DNA of 64,000 bases. It comes from Coprinopsis marcescibilis (Eukaryota > Basidiomycota > Agaricomycetes > Agaricales > Psathyrellaceae). Numbering within the stretch: the first letter of the stretch is position 1; every line of letters begins with the position of its first letter. Under the pieces are notes generated by a model. The model was not told the origin of the DNA, did no database searches, and saw only the letters and a list, made by a program, of their open reading frames with translations. The DNA lies in the NCBI GenBank assembly GCA_004369085.1, contig ML210173.1, positions 3,206 to 67,205 of the forward strand, written 5' to 3'. Shown piece by piece: positions 9,936-21,700 of this stretch. The position numbers were made by a program, and so were the translations under genes.

Positions 9936-12817
9936 ATGGAAGGCGACTACCACCAAGGGCTTCAGGAGTCTGACCAGGCTTCACATCCGCACCCATACCT
10001 CCATGAACCATTGCTGTATATCACTGGTTTACCATCATTCGTTACCGATGAGATGTTAGCACTTGCTTTCATGTATTGTGGTCCTTTCAGGCCCAAAATA
10101 CAAAGGAACACACCGTCGGCAACGCTTTCAGGAACGATTGAATTCAAGTTCTTGGAGAAAGGTATGTTGCATCCCTTTTTTTACCAAGAACAGTAATAAG
10201 CGTCAATTATAGCGGAGAAAGCCCTGGCGACGCTCCAGGGACGGCCAATCCCTGAGATTCCCCAGAATGTCACTCTCATCTTGTCTCCATACCCAGTGAC
10301 AAGTCCTCCAACACCGCTTCCGCCACCATCGGCTCTCCCAAGACTCGTCAAACATCTTCCAGTCGGATACAACGATGCTCAACTTTATGAAGTTTTCAGG
10401 CCATTCGGTGCTCTAGCGTCTGTGCGAGCACCCACGCAGTTCGGCCCCGATACCGGTATTGTTGAATTCTGGAACGAGAATGACGCTCGGAACGCAGAAG
10501 AGGCGATGCATTGCGCGGAAGTGGAGGGTCAGAACATTGCGGTGCAAGTATATCACCCACCTAGAAGAACAAGCGCATCGTTCTCCGAATTCAACCCTGG
10601 CGCAGCAACCTTCGTACCTTCTAGTGCATTCTATCCATCACCCTACCCCAGTCAAGTACGTTCTCCTCTTATCTAATCTCTTCGTTAAATATCTATATCT
10701 TGTCCTATAGCCCCCTTATTCTCCTCCGCGAGGAAGTCCATATAGATCGCCACTTGGAAGCCCGTATCTCAACAAATCACCGCTCCCCTTTGTGCATGGA
10801 CCTGGCCAACAAGTCCAGTATGCGCCCGCCGGGGCCCCAAGCCACAGCGGTCTTATCGATCCTTGCAACCTATTCTGCAAGGTACGCTTCTCTCCTCATG
10901 CCATAGTCAATGCTCATCCGTAAAAAACAGAACCTCGATGCAGACATCGATTCCAATAGTCTCTTTTCCCATTTCCGTCGAGTGAGTTGACTTTCGGTAC
11001 CACACGCATGTGTTTAATAATACCTTTTTCAGTTTGGACAGATCGTCAGGTAAGGATATTTAACACCGAAGCTGAAGTTCATTGAGCCGATTGTACGTCA
11101 GTGCGAGGGTTATGAGGAACGAGGGTGGAGAGAGTCGAGGATTTGGGTTCGTTTCTTTCCAAACGCCCGACCAAGGTGTGTTTCTGTATCCGGCTATCAA
11201 GACATGCTCATCAATATCTCTCTAGCCAATGCCGCTCTTCATGCCATGAATGGGGCCCAATTAGGGTCAAAGCAGATTGTCGTTCGTCTGCACGAACCCA
11301 AACACCTCAGGCAAGAGAAGCTTGCACAGCGATTTGGACACAATGGCCACCCAAGAAGTGCAAGTGGTGCTACCAGCCCTACTATCAGTGAGGCTGGTGA
11401 CAGCTATGGTGGATGGGGGAGCCCTCGCGCACATCCCGTTGCTCTGGGCTCTCCTAAACTGAGCTATGAACGTCCTGATAGAAACAGGCGTGGCTCGGGA
11501 AGTTACTATAATGTAAGTCTTCTCCGTCGATGACGTAGGATAACAAAGCTTAGCACGCCTTGTTCTAGGCGGCCCTATCGGGTACACTGAACTTGCCCAT
11601 GAAGTACGACGAACTCGCAGCATTGACACCAGTCGTGCGGAAAGAGGTTATCACCGGTGAACTTAACCGACGAATCCAGGCACTCAATCTGGTCCAATCA
11701 GACGAACTTGACAACATTGTCGAAAGCATCGCCGGCCTCACCCTCAGCGATGTCATCCATACGATGGAGAACCCCGACAAGCTGCGAGAACAGGTGCAGC
11801 TCAGATCAAAGACGACAATCCGCGAAGAAACCGGCAAGTCTGAGAGCCCGGTGTCTGCATCACATCAATCCAGCACTTCCGATTTGAACGCCGCGAATGC
11901 GACCGCTAGTGCTCCTGAACACCCTTCAACCCCGATATCTGTTAGCGCGACGCTCTCCACGCCGCCTCGCACGTCGTCTCCCTCGGGATCTGTGCCTCCA
12001 CTCTCGGAGCGCGAGCGCATCTTGGCAGCTGTTAACAAGTTCGAGAACAGCCGTCAGAACGAGTTGACGGACCTTTTAATGGGGTTGCCGAAGAGGGAGC
12101 GTGCGATGTGTTTGTTCAACCCAGAGGTATTGCGCGTCAAGTTGGTTGATGCAAAAGCGATTCTTGAAAGCGAGGAAGAGGAGGAGGCTGAGAAGGAGCA
12201 GTCTGCTAACATCTCCCCTGTCACCACCAGAGCTCCGGTTCCTGTCACTCCCAAGACCAAGCTGCCGGCCAAGGTTGATGATTCACCTCAAACTCCAGAC
12301 CTGGTTTCGAGGGGTGCGTCAGCTGCTGCGTCGCCACTGCCCGCTACCCCTCCTGCTGGACCGACGCATACGATCGCTTCATTGGCTAAGCTACCTGCTG
12401 CAGAGGTTATCCGGTTAGCGAACATGTCATCTGCGACTGGCCTTCCGTTGCCCAAGGCCGATCCCCTGGTTATTCAAGCCACCGACGAGTTTATCGATGC
12501 TTTGATGGAGCAAACCGTCCTTGTTCAGAAGCAAAAGCTTGGCGACAAGTTGTGAGCCCATATTCCCTTTGAGAGATGCGCACACATTGACTTTATGATA
12601 GGTACAAGGTTGTCAAATCCTTTGGAATCAAGGGAGCGGTGAGTCATGTTGTCGATCGTGTTTACGGGTGGAAGAGACTGAAACCGCTCTGTTACAGCCC
12701 AAAGTCACCATCGCCTTGTTGGACCAGGAAGATCTGCGCGCCCTTGCCCATCTGATGAATAGCTACCCCGCTGTTCTCAAGGAGAAGGCTTTGGGCCTCA
12801 CCGCCCCAAAATACTAA
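9936..12817 (+). CDS. rrm4: Rrm4-like RNA-binding protein (3 RRM + 3 MLLE)
   Basis: Predicted orthologue of Rrm4, the RNA-binding protein that carries mRNAs on motile early endosomes in Ustilago hyphae. Ten exons sum to 2409 nt, giving 802 residues, close to the ~790-residue Ustilago protein. RRM1 starts at LLYITGLPSFVTDEM. RRM2 is LPRLVKHLPVGYNDAQLYEV through GIVEFWNENDARNAEEAM. RRM3 has canonical RNP2 (NLFCKNLDADID) and RNP1 (SRGFGFVSF). A Gly/Ser-rich linker leads to three MLLE (PABC-type) helical domains: MKYDELAALTPVVRKE to PDKLREQV; LSERERILAAVNKFENS to PKRERAMCLFNPEVL; and the C-terminal QKQKLGDKLYKVVKSFGIKG to YPAVLKEKAL. MLLE domains bind PAM2 peptides, which in Ustilago links Rrm4 to the endosomal adaptor Upa1. 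Small exons (17, 37 and 51 nt) fall in RRM3 and the last MLLE. Confidence 0.9.
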
Positions 12818-13456
12818 TCCTTTCACTTTACGCCATTTCCACATACCACGGCCACCTTCCCACGAATTTCTTGATACGATACACAAAGCTTTCTCCTGCC
12901 TTTTCAGCTACTTCACCGTTATCATTTTGGAACATCCATCTCATATTCTTGATCTGTGCACATTCATTCTACCACATTCTCTCTCTCGTTACTACGACCT
13001 CGTCTTGTTACTGTTCTCTCGTAACCCTTTTTGTCCCCACCTAGTAATGTTTTCTTTGTTGTTACGACCTTTCATGATTCTACTTTGCACATTCAGTCCT
13101 CAGTCGTTGTTATGCTTGATGTGACGATGACGCCATTTGTCTCGATCTTCTATCTACAACCTCTGACTTGATTCTTCTTGACGGTCTTTCCGACTCTTCC
13201 GATGATAATCACATCGCCCTCTCTCGTCACGAGACGCTTTCTTGTCCAGATGCAACCGAACTTTGAACGAGCAATTGTTACATGTGAAGGAGTGGACTAT
13301 GCCGAACAGGCATAAAATAGAAGATATCGGTATTAATCCAGAATATGGGATAGCGAATCAGGGAACTGCTGATATCCGGCGCTTAGCATAGTGAATAGCA
13401 GTTCGGTGGCGATCGTTGTGGTATTGCAGGTTGAGTAAGGTGGTCGATAATGGTGT
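12818..13456. other. Convergent intergenic, 3' UTRs
   Basis: A 639-bp spacer between the ends of two converging genes. It is pyrimidine-rich from about 12880 to 13210. No gene is supported; it probably holds both 3' untranslated regions. Confidence 0.5.
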
Positions 13457-14110
13457 TTAGAACATCGCTGCAGAGGGAACGTCAGTTTAGGCTACAAGGC
13501 ATTTTTTTCGAGAAACAAACCGTCGACGCAGCAGCAGCAGAGGATGGCGCCAAGGCAGGCCATGATTCCACCGTTTGATGAATCATCTTTCTTTTGTCTG
13601 CGAAATATGGTTGGTTAGGATTAAAAGTGCGCTGAAAGCTGGTCAAGAAGGTTCGTACACGATGATGGTTTGTTGTGGAGGTGGCTGACCAGCGTATCCC
13701 TGCTGAGGATAACCTTGTTGAGGGTATCCCTGTTGAGGGTATCCCTGCTGAGGGTACTGTTGTGGGTAACCTCCTTGGTAGGACTGTTGAGGTTGCTGCG
13801 TAGATATATATCAGGCCCAAGTCCGATGCAGTTTGAAGCGTTAGATCGACTTACTTGAGGGTAGTAACCACCATTGCGATCTGCGTCAGCAGGGGCTCCT
13901 AAATTTGTATATCATCAGTACGCTACGAATTCCTCACAACGCTCGCCACGCAAGCGAGACCGTGTTCAACACCGATAATGCCACGCAGCAGCCGCACATA
14001 CCTTGAGGAGGATAGTAGCCCTGAGGAGGTGGGCCAGAGGGTGTTCCGTACTGCTGAGTCTGCTGACCTTCCTGGGGCTTGCCGGTGTTGAAGTAATCCT
14101 GGGCACTCAT
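13457..14110 (-). CDS. CYSTM-type cysteine-rich tail protein
   Basis: Small Gln/Tyr/Pro-rich protein with a C-terminal cysteine-rich membrane module of CYSTM type. Five exons (14110-14002, 13898-13855, 13795-13659, 13597-13521, 13467-13457) sum to 378 nt, giving 125 residues. The middle carries four perfect YPQQG-type pentads in tandem, followed by GQPPPQQTIIV. The C-terminus is a small hydrophobic stretch with four consecutive cysteines: MACLGAILCCCCVDAMF. In the family this tail attaches to membranes, probably by palmitoylation, and members are linked to stress tolerance; that role here is inference. The last exon is only 11 nt, coding Met-Phe-stop, and is supported by the usual family ending. 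Confidence 0.85.
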
Positions 14111-15103
14111 GGTAGACGGGAGGAAGAACTGGTAGTGGTGGTGGTGGTGGTGGTGGTGGTGGGGAGATAGAAAGAGGGCAATCATCCACCTGACTATCTT
14201 ATTATTATGACGCTCCAAGAATGGCTGGGCACCACCATGAGCCCGCCAAGGGGCCCCCAGACCACTCGTCTCGCATGGGTTTTCTCGGGAACATCGCCTC
14301 ACGGCAAAGGTTCGCTGCCAGTTTCCGCGAAGCCTGAAGATCGAAATCCTTTTCCTTCAGTTTTCCCCGAAAAGTTTAATACCTATGGCATTCATCGAGA
14401 AGACACTAATATTTTTTTAGCCTGTGGAGTTTACATACGGTATTTGCCATGCCGAACTGCATTCGACGGAATAAGAAAAAACAGTCGGAATGGGACGAGA
14501 TCGCCAAGTGACAGGGGCTGTGTCGGAGCCTTTAGTTGACAGCATCCGGCATTCACAAGCCCAGTGGCCCCAGTCCCAGTTACTGTTTACAGGACATGAT
14601 AAGCAAACCAAACGCCGTACAAAGTCAAAGGTCGTGTGTGATTCCAAGTATCCAATCGTAAAAACATCGTAAGTCGTACAAAAATCGTAAGGTAAATAGT
14701 ACAGCATCGTGTCAGTCGCCCTCGTGCCAAAAAATCTACATGTTCAGCTCATTTCCGAGTCTTTGCTTTCTTCTTTCTTCCAAGTTACGTGTGGCTGACG
14801 AACATCCATGTCTAATTGTTGCGCCAGTAGGTCTTTCATCTAGTGGCGATTCAAGCCACGCGGCGAGGCACGCCTCGTCTAATGACCTGTCATGTGTAAC
14901 CCTCCAAATTCTATTGACAATAGATAACCGTCCAAGACCTGGGTCCCAATATTTAGGTGGGTATCATTTCGAAGATGCCTGAACCATTGATTAGCTCGAA
15001 ACTCGTTTACCACCAGAGAAAGCTTACCTCTGAGACATTTCTATCAAACCGGGTATATTTGTAGCAGTCATCAAAACAGGAGATGATTTACTATATGAAA
15101 GGG
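14111..15103. other. Intergenic, 5' leader microsatellite and spacer
   Basis: It includes the leader of the CYSTM gene with a (GGT)n tract, then spacer to the next minus-strand stop. Open frames at 14207-14539 plus and 14417-14707 minus have no recognisable content. No RNA gene was seen. Confidence 0.45.
14136..14162. repeat. (GGT)n tract in CYSTM 5' leader
   Basis: An uninterrupted run of GGT triplets ends about 25 bp upstream of the CYSTM ATG. On the coding strand it reads CCACCACC..., so the transcript leader would carry a CCA-triplet tract. Confidence 0.9.
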
Positions 15104-15554
15104 TCAGTGGATGCTTCCACTTGGAGCTAGAGACTGAGGACATACAGGGTGTCGGCGACGAGCCACTCGTCGTCGCTTGTGGGCCTGGCCTCCACTCGGT
15201 GAAGAAGACGGCGATGAAGGATTGAGGAAGATTCTGACAATTTCCTGGAATTTGCCTTGCTCTGGTACAGACCTATTATATATCCATCAGCCATTGATCG
15301 ATGGAAGGCATGAAAGACTATACATACGCTTGAGCAGGAGGCTGAGGGGCCCACTGAAATTCATGGGTATCCTCCCGGATAACAGGGACATCAGGAATTG
15401 CGGCCATTTTTTCCTGGTGCTCGCCAGGAGCACTGCCAGATCGTTGATCGTGCTTGTGCAACACATGCATTTGTTTGACTCCACCCGTCGGTGCCGCGGT
15501 TGAGAAAGCGAAGAAGGCGATAAAGCACAAGACAAACAACATCTTCGAGTACAT
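15104..15554 (-). CDS. Small secreted protein with basic C-terminus
   Basis: Two exons (15554-15328 and 15272-15104; 55-bp intron) give 131 residues. The N-terminus MYSKMLFVLCFIAFFAFSTA is a clear signal peptide with an Ala-x-Ala-like cleavage site before PTGG. The mature part is low in cysteine, with a region around MAAIPDVPVIREDTHEFQW. After the intron it contains a Ser/Pro stretch followed by AHKRRRVARRRHPV. The KRRR and RRR clusters resemble Kex2-type dibasic processing sites, or could be a basic tail. No family is recognised. Codon phase across the intron is clean, which supports a real gene. It could encode a secreted peptide precursor or a small effector-like protein; neither can be shown from sequence. 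Confidence 0.6.
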
Positions 15555-16920
15555 GATGAGGGAGAAAGAGGGATAATGGTCTTGATGATGGTAGGGGAGA
15601 ATGAGAAAAAGGGAGTGTATCCTTGAGTTGAGCCGCAGATTGGTGGGAGGGAGCCGAAGTTCCAGTAGCATCCCACCCGCACCTCTTATACCAAGAACGA
15701 ATCTATCACTCACCTTTTGATGTTCTCCTTCGCGCCATAGTAAACAGTGGCGTTGCTGCGACAACCGTGGACGGCATGCTCATCCGCGGAATTACATTAT
15801 TGATCCTTCAAGGAAGGAGTGAGGGTCGAAGGAGGAGCTTATCCCGGTTGATGATGGGCTTCCTTTCCAAAGTGCACACTATTTGGCAAGCATGACTACA
15901 TGCATACCGCACTGTGCCTTCCAATTCAGCAGTAGCGGACTCGCGTCCAGTCAGGCTAATAACCTTTCGGTGCAACGGGTGGCGTCCTGCGCTGCCTACA
16001 TTGAGGAGCGACGAATGCGGAGGCAAGTAAGCTACCTGAGCGTTATAGTCGGGTTAGTATAAAGTGTGCGGATGCAGGTCGATGATGGGGAACGATTCAA
16101 CGGACGTGGTCCAAACGGCATCGAGGGTGCAACACCTCGACCACGTTCTAACACGTAGCACGCGTTTCTGGAATATGGGAAGCACGTCAACGCCTGTGGG
16201 GCCAGAGGGGGATTGGCGAAGATGGCCTACAATGCATTGCCATCAATGATTCTCGTGTAGGCCGGAGATGATTGCCTTTCGCGTAGCTGAAGGAAACTGG
16301 GTAGTGGAATCAGTTGGGGCGTATTGGGGCATACGTACGGAGATGACTTACCAATCGAGTGATCCTCAGGTGCTCGATTCGCAAGGGTGTACCTGTATTC
16401 GAGCCAAGGCATGAATCTGAAATGACATGCCTGAGGTGACCTTTCCGCTGAAGCCAGAGCGTCAATCTCGCAGGCCCCCTAAAGATTCGGTAAGACCAAT
16501 GCAATGGTAATGCCACATGCAATAATAGGTTGGTCCATTTAGAAGTCAGTTTAGAGGTATGTACATCTCTTGGGTTCCGGGAGGTCAAGCGCTGGGAGGT
16601 ATACAACACCTCACTAACCCTCCGGTGTCGTTGGGTTGCGTGAGCTTACCGGCAAGAAACTCGCCAACATTCATGAGCCTTGGAAGTGAGAGCAAAGGAA
16701 CAGGTACCACCGGAGAAGCCAAATCGAAGCTCCTGAGCCAGAGCCACTTCGTTCTCGCCTAGACCGGAGCCAAGAAAGGGAAATCTGTGGCCTTCTCGAC
16801 AACAAGACCTAGGCCTGAGGGGACATAGCTTGCAATATGTTCATGCCAATTAGTGGGTATAGTGTTAATACAAGAAAGAGAAGGGAATACATATCGCAAG
16901 TTGAACCGGCTAAACTACAT
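15555..16920. other. Intergenic, no supported gene
   Basis: A 1.4-kb stretch between the small secreted protein and Mad3. Only short overlapping open frames occur (for example 16310-16609 minus), none with conserved blocks. No repeats or RNA genes were noticed. Confidence 0.5.
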
Positions 16921-18355
16921 TCAACCACGTATTTCACCGATGTCGTAGTTTTTCAAGGGGTCTTTTCTAAGTGCTTCTGCTTCGGATGCAGGGACCGGTG
17001 CCTTGACACTAGTCTGCTTAATTTTGATAATTGAGTCAGTAAGGAGCGGGGTCGCTCGCGACGAGTCATCTTCCGCCTATGTGGAGCATCAGCAACAGAA
17101 TGGCAGAATTTGTTTCTGAGCAACACACCTCGTCGCGAAAGGGGGTAAACTTCGGTGTAGATGTCGCAGGGGTGGGCGTTGGCGCAGGAGAAGCTTCCTT
17201 CTTTCCATCAACAAAAGGCACGAATCCTTTGCTGGCAGCTGGCTTGGCCTTAGGGCGTGCAGACGGGGGTGCTTCCACCGGATCCCTGAACGGCACTATC
17301 TTCGAGTTTGAGCTACCCGATGAGCTGGTGCCAGAGGCTGAAGCTATCCTTGAAGATCGGCCGGCCTGCTTGATTGTCGCGCCCACAAGTTTCTGGGTCT
17401 CCGGAACGTTCTCCTTGACCCTGGTTTTACGTGTGCCGATATCTTGCCATTGCCCTTTGCTTGGCTCTATAACTTCTCCTCCTCGCCCCGATGTGTCTGA
17501 AAAGATCTGGAAACCTGCTCGACTGGAAGATGGTACGGATGGCAAAGTGGCGGCTACCGTCGATTGAGAACTGGCGGATCCGAATTTGGCAGTCGCGGAC
17601 TTCGTAACTGCGAGCGCCTTTCGACTAGGTTGAGAGGTTGGAGCTGGAGCTGCAGGCGTCGCAGAGACTCTAGTCATCATGCGTTTTTGGAATTCTTGGT
17701 ATCGGCTTCCTAGATGATCCAAAGGATCCGCCTTACGAGCGATCCCCAGGCGATACACTTCGTCTGCTTCCTGCTTACTGGATCCCCGTGATTCAGTTGA
17801 AAGCCATTATGAAAGGAGGCGGAGCGTGGTTATTACTCACCGACCATCTCTTTCCAGAACGGCAGCATGCTCTTCGTACAACAGCGCAAAATTGGCACCT
17901 ATATCGTTGGCAAGGAGGAACTGGTAAATGATGGTTGGCCGTTCAACGTAACTGGCATACAGTAGCCATAGCTTGAGGTACTTCAAATCACCACGACATA
18001 CGCCGTCATTGTGATCTTTGAGAACCCTTGTGGCTTCTTCCAACAGTTCCAACAATCCTGATTCTGCGCTGTGTCCTTGAGGGTAGTTCTCCAGTGTCCA
18101 ATACACGAGGCGACAATAAGCTTCCAGCGGGTCTCCATCCTCGTCTTCGAGCGCCAGTTCGACGTTGATTCGAAGTCTATTCCTTGTCGCTGCTAGTTTT
18201 GCGTCTCGCTGTGCATGGGGAGTGGCCAACAAGGCTGAAAGTGCTGTAACACGGCGGCCCGTAGCCAGTGGTTGAACATTTTCCTTGGCGGCCTCGAGCA
18301 AGTCGAAGTCGACCACGAGGGGCTCCTGAGACTGTTGCATTTCATTCTCTGACAT
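16921..18355 (-). CDS. mad3: Mad3/BubR1 spindle checkpoint protein
   Basis: Mad3 is a subunit of the mitotic checkpoint complex that inhibits APC/C-Cdc20 until kinetochores attach. Three exons (18355-17841, 17777-17129, 17076-16921) sum to 1320 nt, giving 439 residues. A first KEN box (AAKENVQP, residues 24-26) precedes the Mad3/Bub1 homology region, seen as DPLEAYCRLVYWTLENYPQG, LKYLKLWLLYASYVERP and KQEADEVYRLGIARKADPLD. A disordered Ser/Ala-rich middle carries an ABBA-type motif FQIFSD and a second KEN box (RVKENVPE). The C-terminus ends RKDPLKNYDIGEIRG. No kinase domain follows, so this is the Mad3 and not the Bub1 paralogue. Two KEN boxes with an ABBA motif are the expected Cdc20-binding set. 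Confidence 0.92.
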
Positions 18356-18725
18356 CTTTTCGAGTTTCGATAGTCGTTGAAATGTGGAAGATGATAGAAA
18401 CGTGAAAGAAAGACGTTCGTCCCAAGACCCAAATTGGCAAAGTTGGTGGCAGTAGATTGCGGCGCGTCAACACGTGACCGCGCGTTAGACTGCTCCTGGT
18501 CCTCAGGCCTCAGGCTACGGTAGTATGTACTGCTCCAGGCTCCTGGATGTCAAGTAACGAAAAATCATCCGATCAGACTAGGTATTACAATCGCCAACTA
18601 GACCGACAGGGTTGAGGAAAAGGACAAAACGGTTCAAGGCGAAGTAAACTTCGAGGTATATCTACAATCCGTCATAATTACCAAGCTATTTCTACATCCA
18701 GACTACAGCAGATTACATTTATCGT
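18356..18725. other. Intergenic between Mad3 and Sec24
   Basis: A 370-bp spacer holding the Mad3 promoter side and the Sec24 3' end; both genes lie on the minus strand. No gene or clear TATA box is seen. Confidence 0.5.
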
Positions 18726-21700
18726 TTAATCACCACCGGCAGCGTTGACCTGCAAAGGAGGTAGAACAAACCGTGTCATTGAATCATCGGCTGCAACAAG
18801 TAAACCAGGTCGCCGTCTAGCAGTTACTAGGCTAGAAGGGTCCGGCTTCAAGAGCTACTAACCTTTTCTTTCAACGAGGAGATGAATTGCTGATAACTTG
18901 GCAAAACATCCGCACGATCCTGAATCAAAGCGCTGAGTGCCCAAAGACGGAGTGGTGGTTCACCATCCTCCTTGACTACGTAGAGATGAGGGTAGTAAGG
19001 TCCGCGGCGTGATTCTCGAATCTTCTGGATGACGGCGTTCACCCGTTCGGAGAATGGATTGCCAAGAACGCGCAGAGTGGTCTGGAAAGAGAGGTCAATG
19101 CATGCAGATGACAGGACATATGCTATTTTACCTTTCCACCGCGAAGGGATTCGTAATTGGGGAGGTCGAAGATGTCCGCGACCAGCTGAGGAACTGCATC
19201 GCGCCCGACCCATAAGAACATTGTCTGACCATCTTCAATCAAGAAAAGACCGTGTCTCTCCAGTCTCTCTGACGTAAGAGGCTGCTGTGGTGGGAGGATG
19301 ACAGAGCCATTTTCTCCAATTGTTCCAGCCTGATAACTCATTAGTTGTGCGTAAATAAAATGACACTGGTTTCCGTACCTCGGGAGGCATATTATGCAAA
19401 GAGTAGAAATTAGGGTGGAGATACGAAATCAAAAGTTGTGATGGGAGGGACGTCAACAGGGCCTGAGCATAAGCACGCAGATCGGGGGGTATTTGTGCAC
19501 TTTGACGGATACCGACCTAGTTTTCAATTAGCCCAAAGCAAGCATCGAATTATGCATTGGACTCACATTCTTCAGCAACCCGAGAACGAGAATGGGTAGC
19601 ATCTTCATGTTCTCCGAAATGGCAAGCTGTGCGCTGGCTCCCGCTCCGCCAGCAGTCATGCTTGTCTTGTAAGCAATCAAAATCTCAACGAGCTTCTGGA
19701 GAGTATAGTCCCGGCTATCCTCCAACTTGTGGGTAAGCGACCGCTCGACGGCTTTGTTGGCAAAGAATGTCGCTATCGCGATCTGATCAACGGAGGCAAA
19801 CACCTCAGAAAGGTTGGTGGTGGTTGGCAATGCCAATGTGACGACACGAATACGGCGTTCCCCGTAGCATGTCGTGTGCAAGACTGCAGTTTGGAAGACC
19901 ACGAATGGTGTAGTGATGGTCTCTTCGATTTGAATTTCAATCGCGTAAGATTGGTCCTGCGGTACAGCGGGCATCGCAAGGAGATCTGTCGAGCGAACGA
20001 AGAAGTTGCCATGGAACGAAGACATCCGAAGGCCTAAAAAAGGGAACGGAATCAGCATTTGAAATACTCTAGCCGTCAAAAGCATGAATTACCCCGTGAA
20101 GCGCGAACACGCATAACAGCTTCCAACATAATCGGCATAGCAAGGACTTCTCCAAATTCGTGTGCAAACTTGATGGCGTCCTCGGACCTTCCAGCGTTAA
20201 ATGCGGGATAGTAATAAGTCTGGCCAGATGTATAATGTGGCAAACCAGCTTTAATAATGAAAGTGAGCATAATGTGCAGCAGTAGATGTGAGTGAGACTT
20301 ACCGAGAGTCGCGACATCCTGGTACGCAGCACTGAAGAGGAACATATCGACAGAAACTTGGGCCCTTGAACATTCGATGGCAAAGTTCTTGTAGAACGGC
20401 ACAGAGGCTTGCAGTAAAGCAGATTCCTGTTACGCGTTCAGTTGATGATCACAGTTTGTAAATAAAATTTGGTCACCTTTGCAGTGCCCAGAACCTTTGG
20501 GTCTTCTCTGTTCTTGAGAGCACCTGCACCAATGCTGGGCAAGCTGGAAGACAAAACGACAATCTTCCCACCGATGGGTGACTACGAAAGTATGAATTAA
20601 CTGTTTCGGGGTACATGCTGGGCACATACCATGAGCTTGAATCCAGCTTGCAAGGCAGGGCCGAGAGCACTACCAATAATGCTGTTTTCTTGGAACATGC
20701 CTCCAATCTTGTCAAGCAAACTTTCTAACGACGCCCGAGACTCCGCGAGGTTCACGAGCAAATCGTTGGGTTTCGGAAGGAAGACGTCATCAATATCGGA
20801 TACCACAAGCATCGAAGAATCAGTTGTTCCTGTCTGATTGAAGCATTCAGTCAACGCTTGTTAATTAGGTTGCCATCTGGAACTCACTGGCATGGAGAAG
20901 AAATACAACGAGGTATCGAAACAGACAATCGCAACCTTTGTCCTCCCATCTTCATCAGGAATCCGCTCCAGATTTTCCCGGATGGTTCTGGTGGCGGTCG
21001 CAACCATCCCTGAAAGAATTAAAATCAATCTTAGATTGATTCAGAAAATAATGTCTCTTACCCGATTGAACAGCAGGATTGCTGACATCGATCAAGAAAA
21101 TGTACACGGCTGGCTGCGGTGGGCGGACCATGTATTCAGTTGGAGCAACAAATTCAACAACAGAATGGTTCAGCTCTGCACGCGCCCATCTATCCCCTGG
21201 CTGATTTCGAACTTGGTCCCAATCAAATAATTGTGGTACTTCATTGGTCATGTTGCACATGCAGCAGCGCCAGCTGATAAAATGAAAGGAAGAAATCAAA
21301 ACGTTGAATCATTCGGACAATGACTGACTCACCGATTGCCACCATCGATGAATTGAACGTATGGGTTGATGTATGTACGACAGCGTCTGCAACGTGCAAT
21401 GACCGTGTCCGTAACCACTGGGACCGGTTCTTCACCATCCTTTAGGGATCGGTACGGCGTAAGCACTAGTGCAAGCGGCAGTTTCGACTTGCCCAAGAGA
21501 GATGACGTTGTTGGGATGGCATTGATGGTGCACCTCTGGTAGGATGGATCCGCATTCGCAGTAGAAGCAGGAGATACACAGGAGTTGGGCGGCAAACGGA
21601 TCTCAGGCGGTGGGTTTTGCAGGTCCCGGGGATCAGGAGGGGACGTCAAGAGATTGGTAGTATACAACGAATGCTGCTTCTGTCCCGTGACGCCCATTTG

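Noticed and set aside
14207..14539. 110-codon plus-strand frame upstream of the CYSTM gene
   Set aside because: No domain, odd composition, and it overlaps the leader of a well-supported gene.
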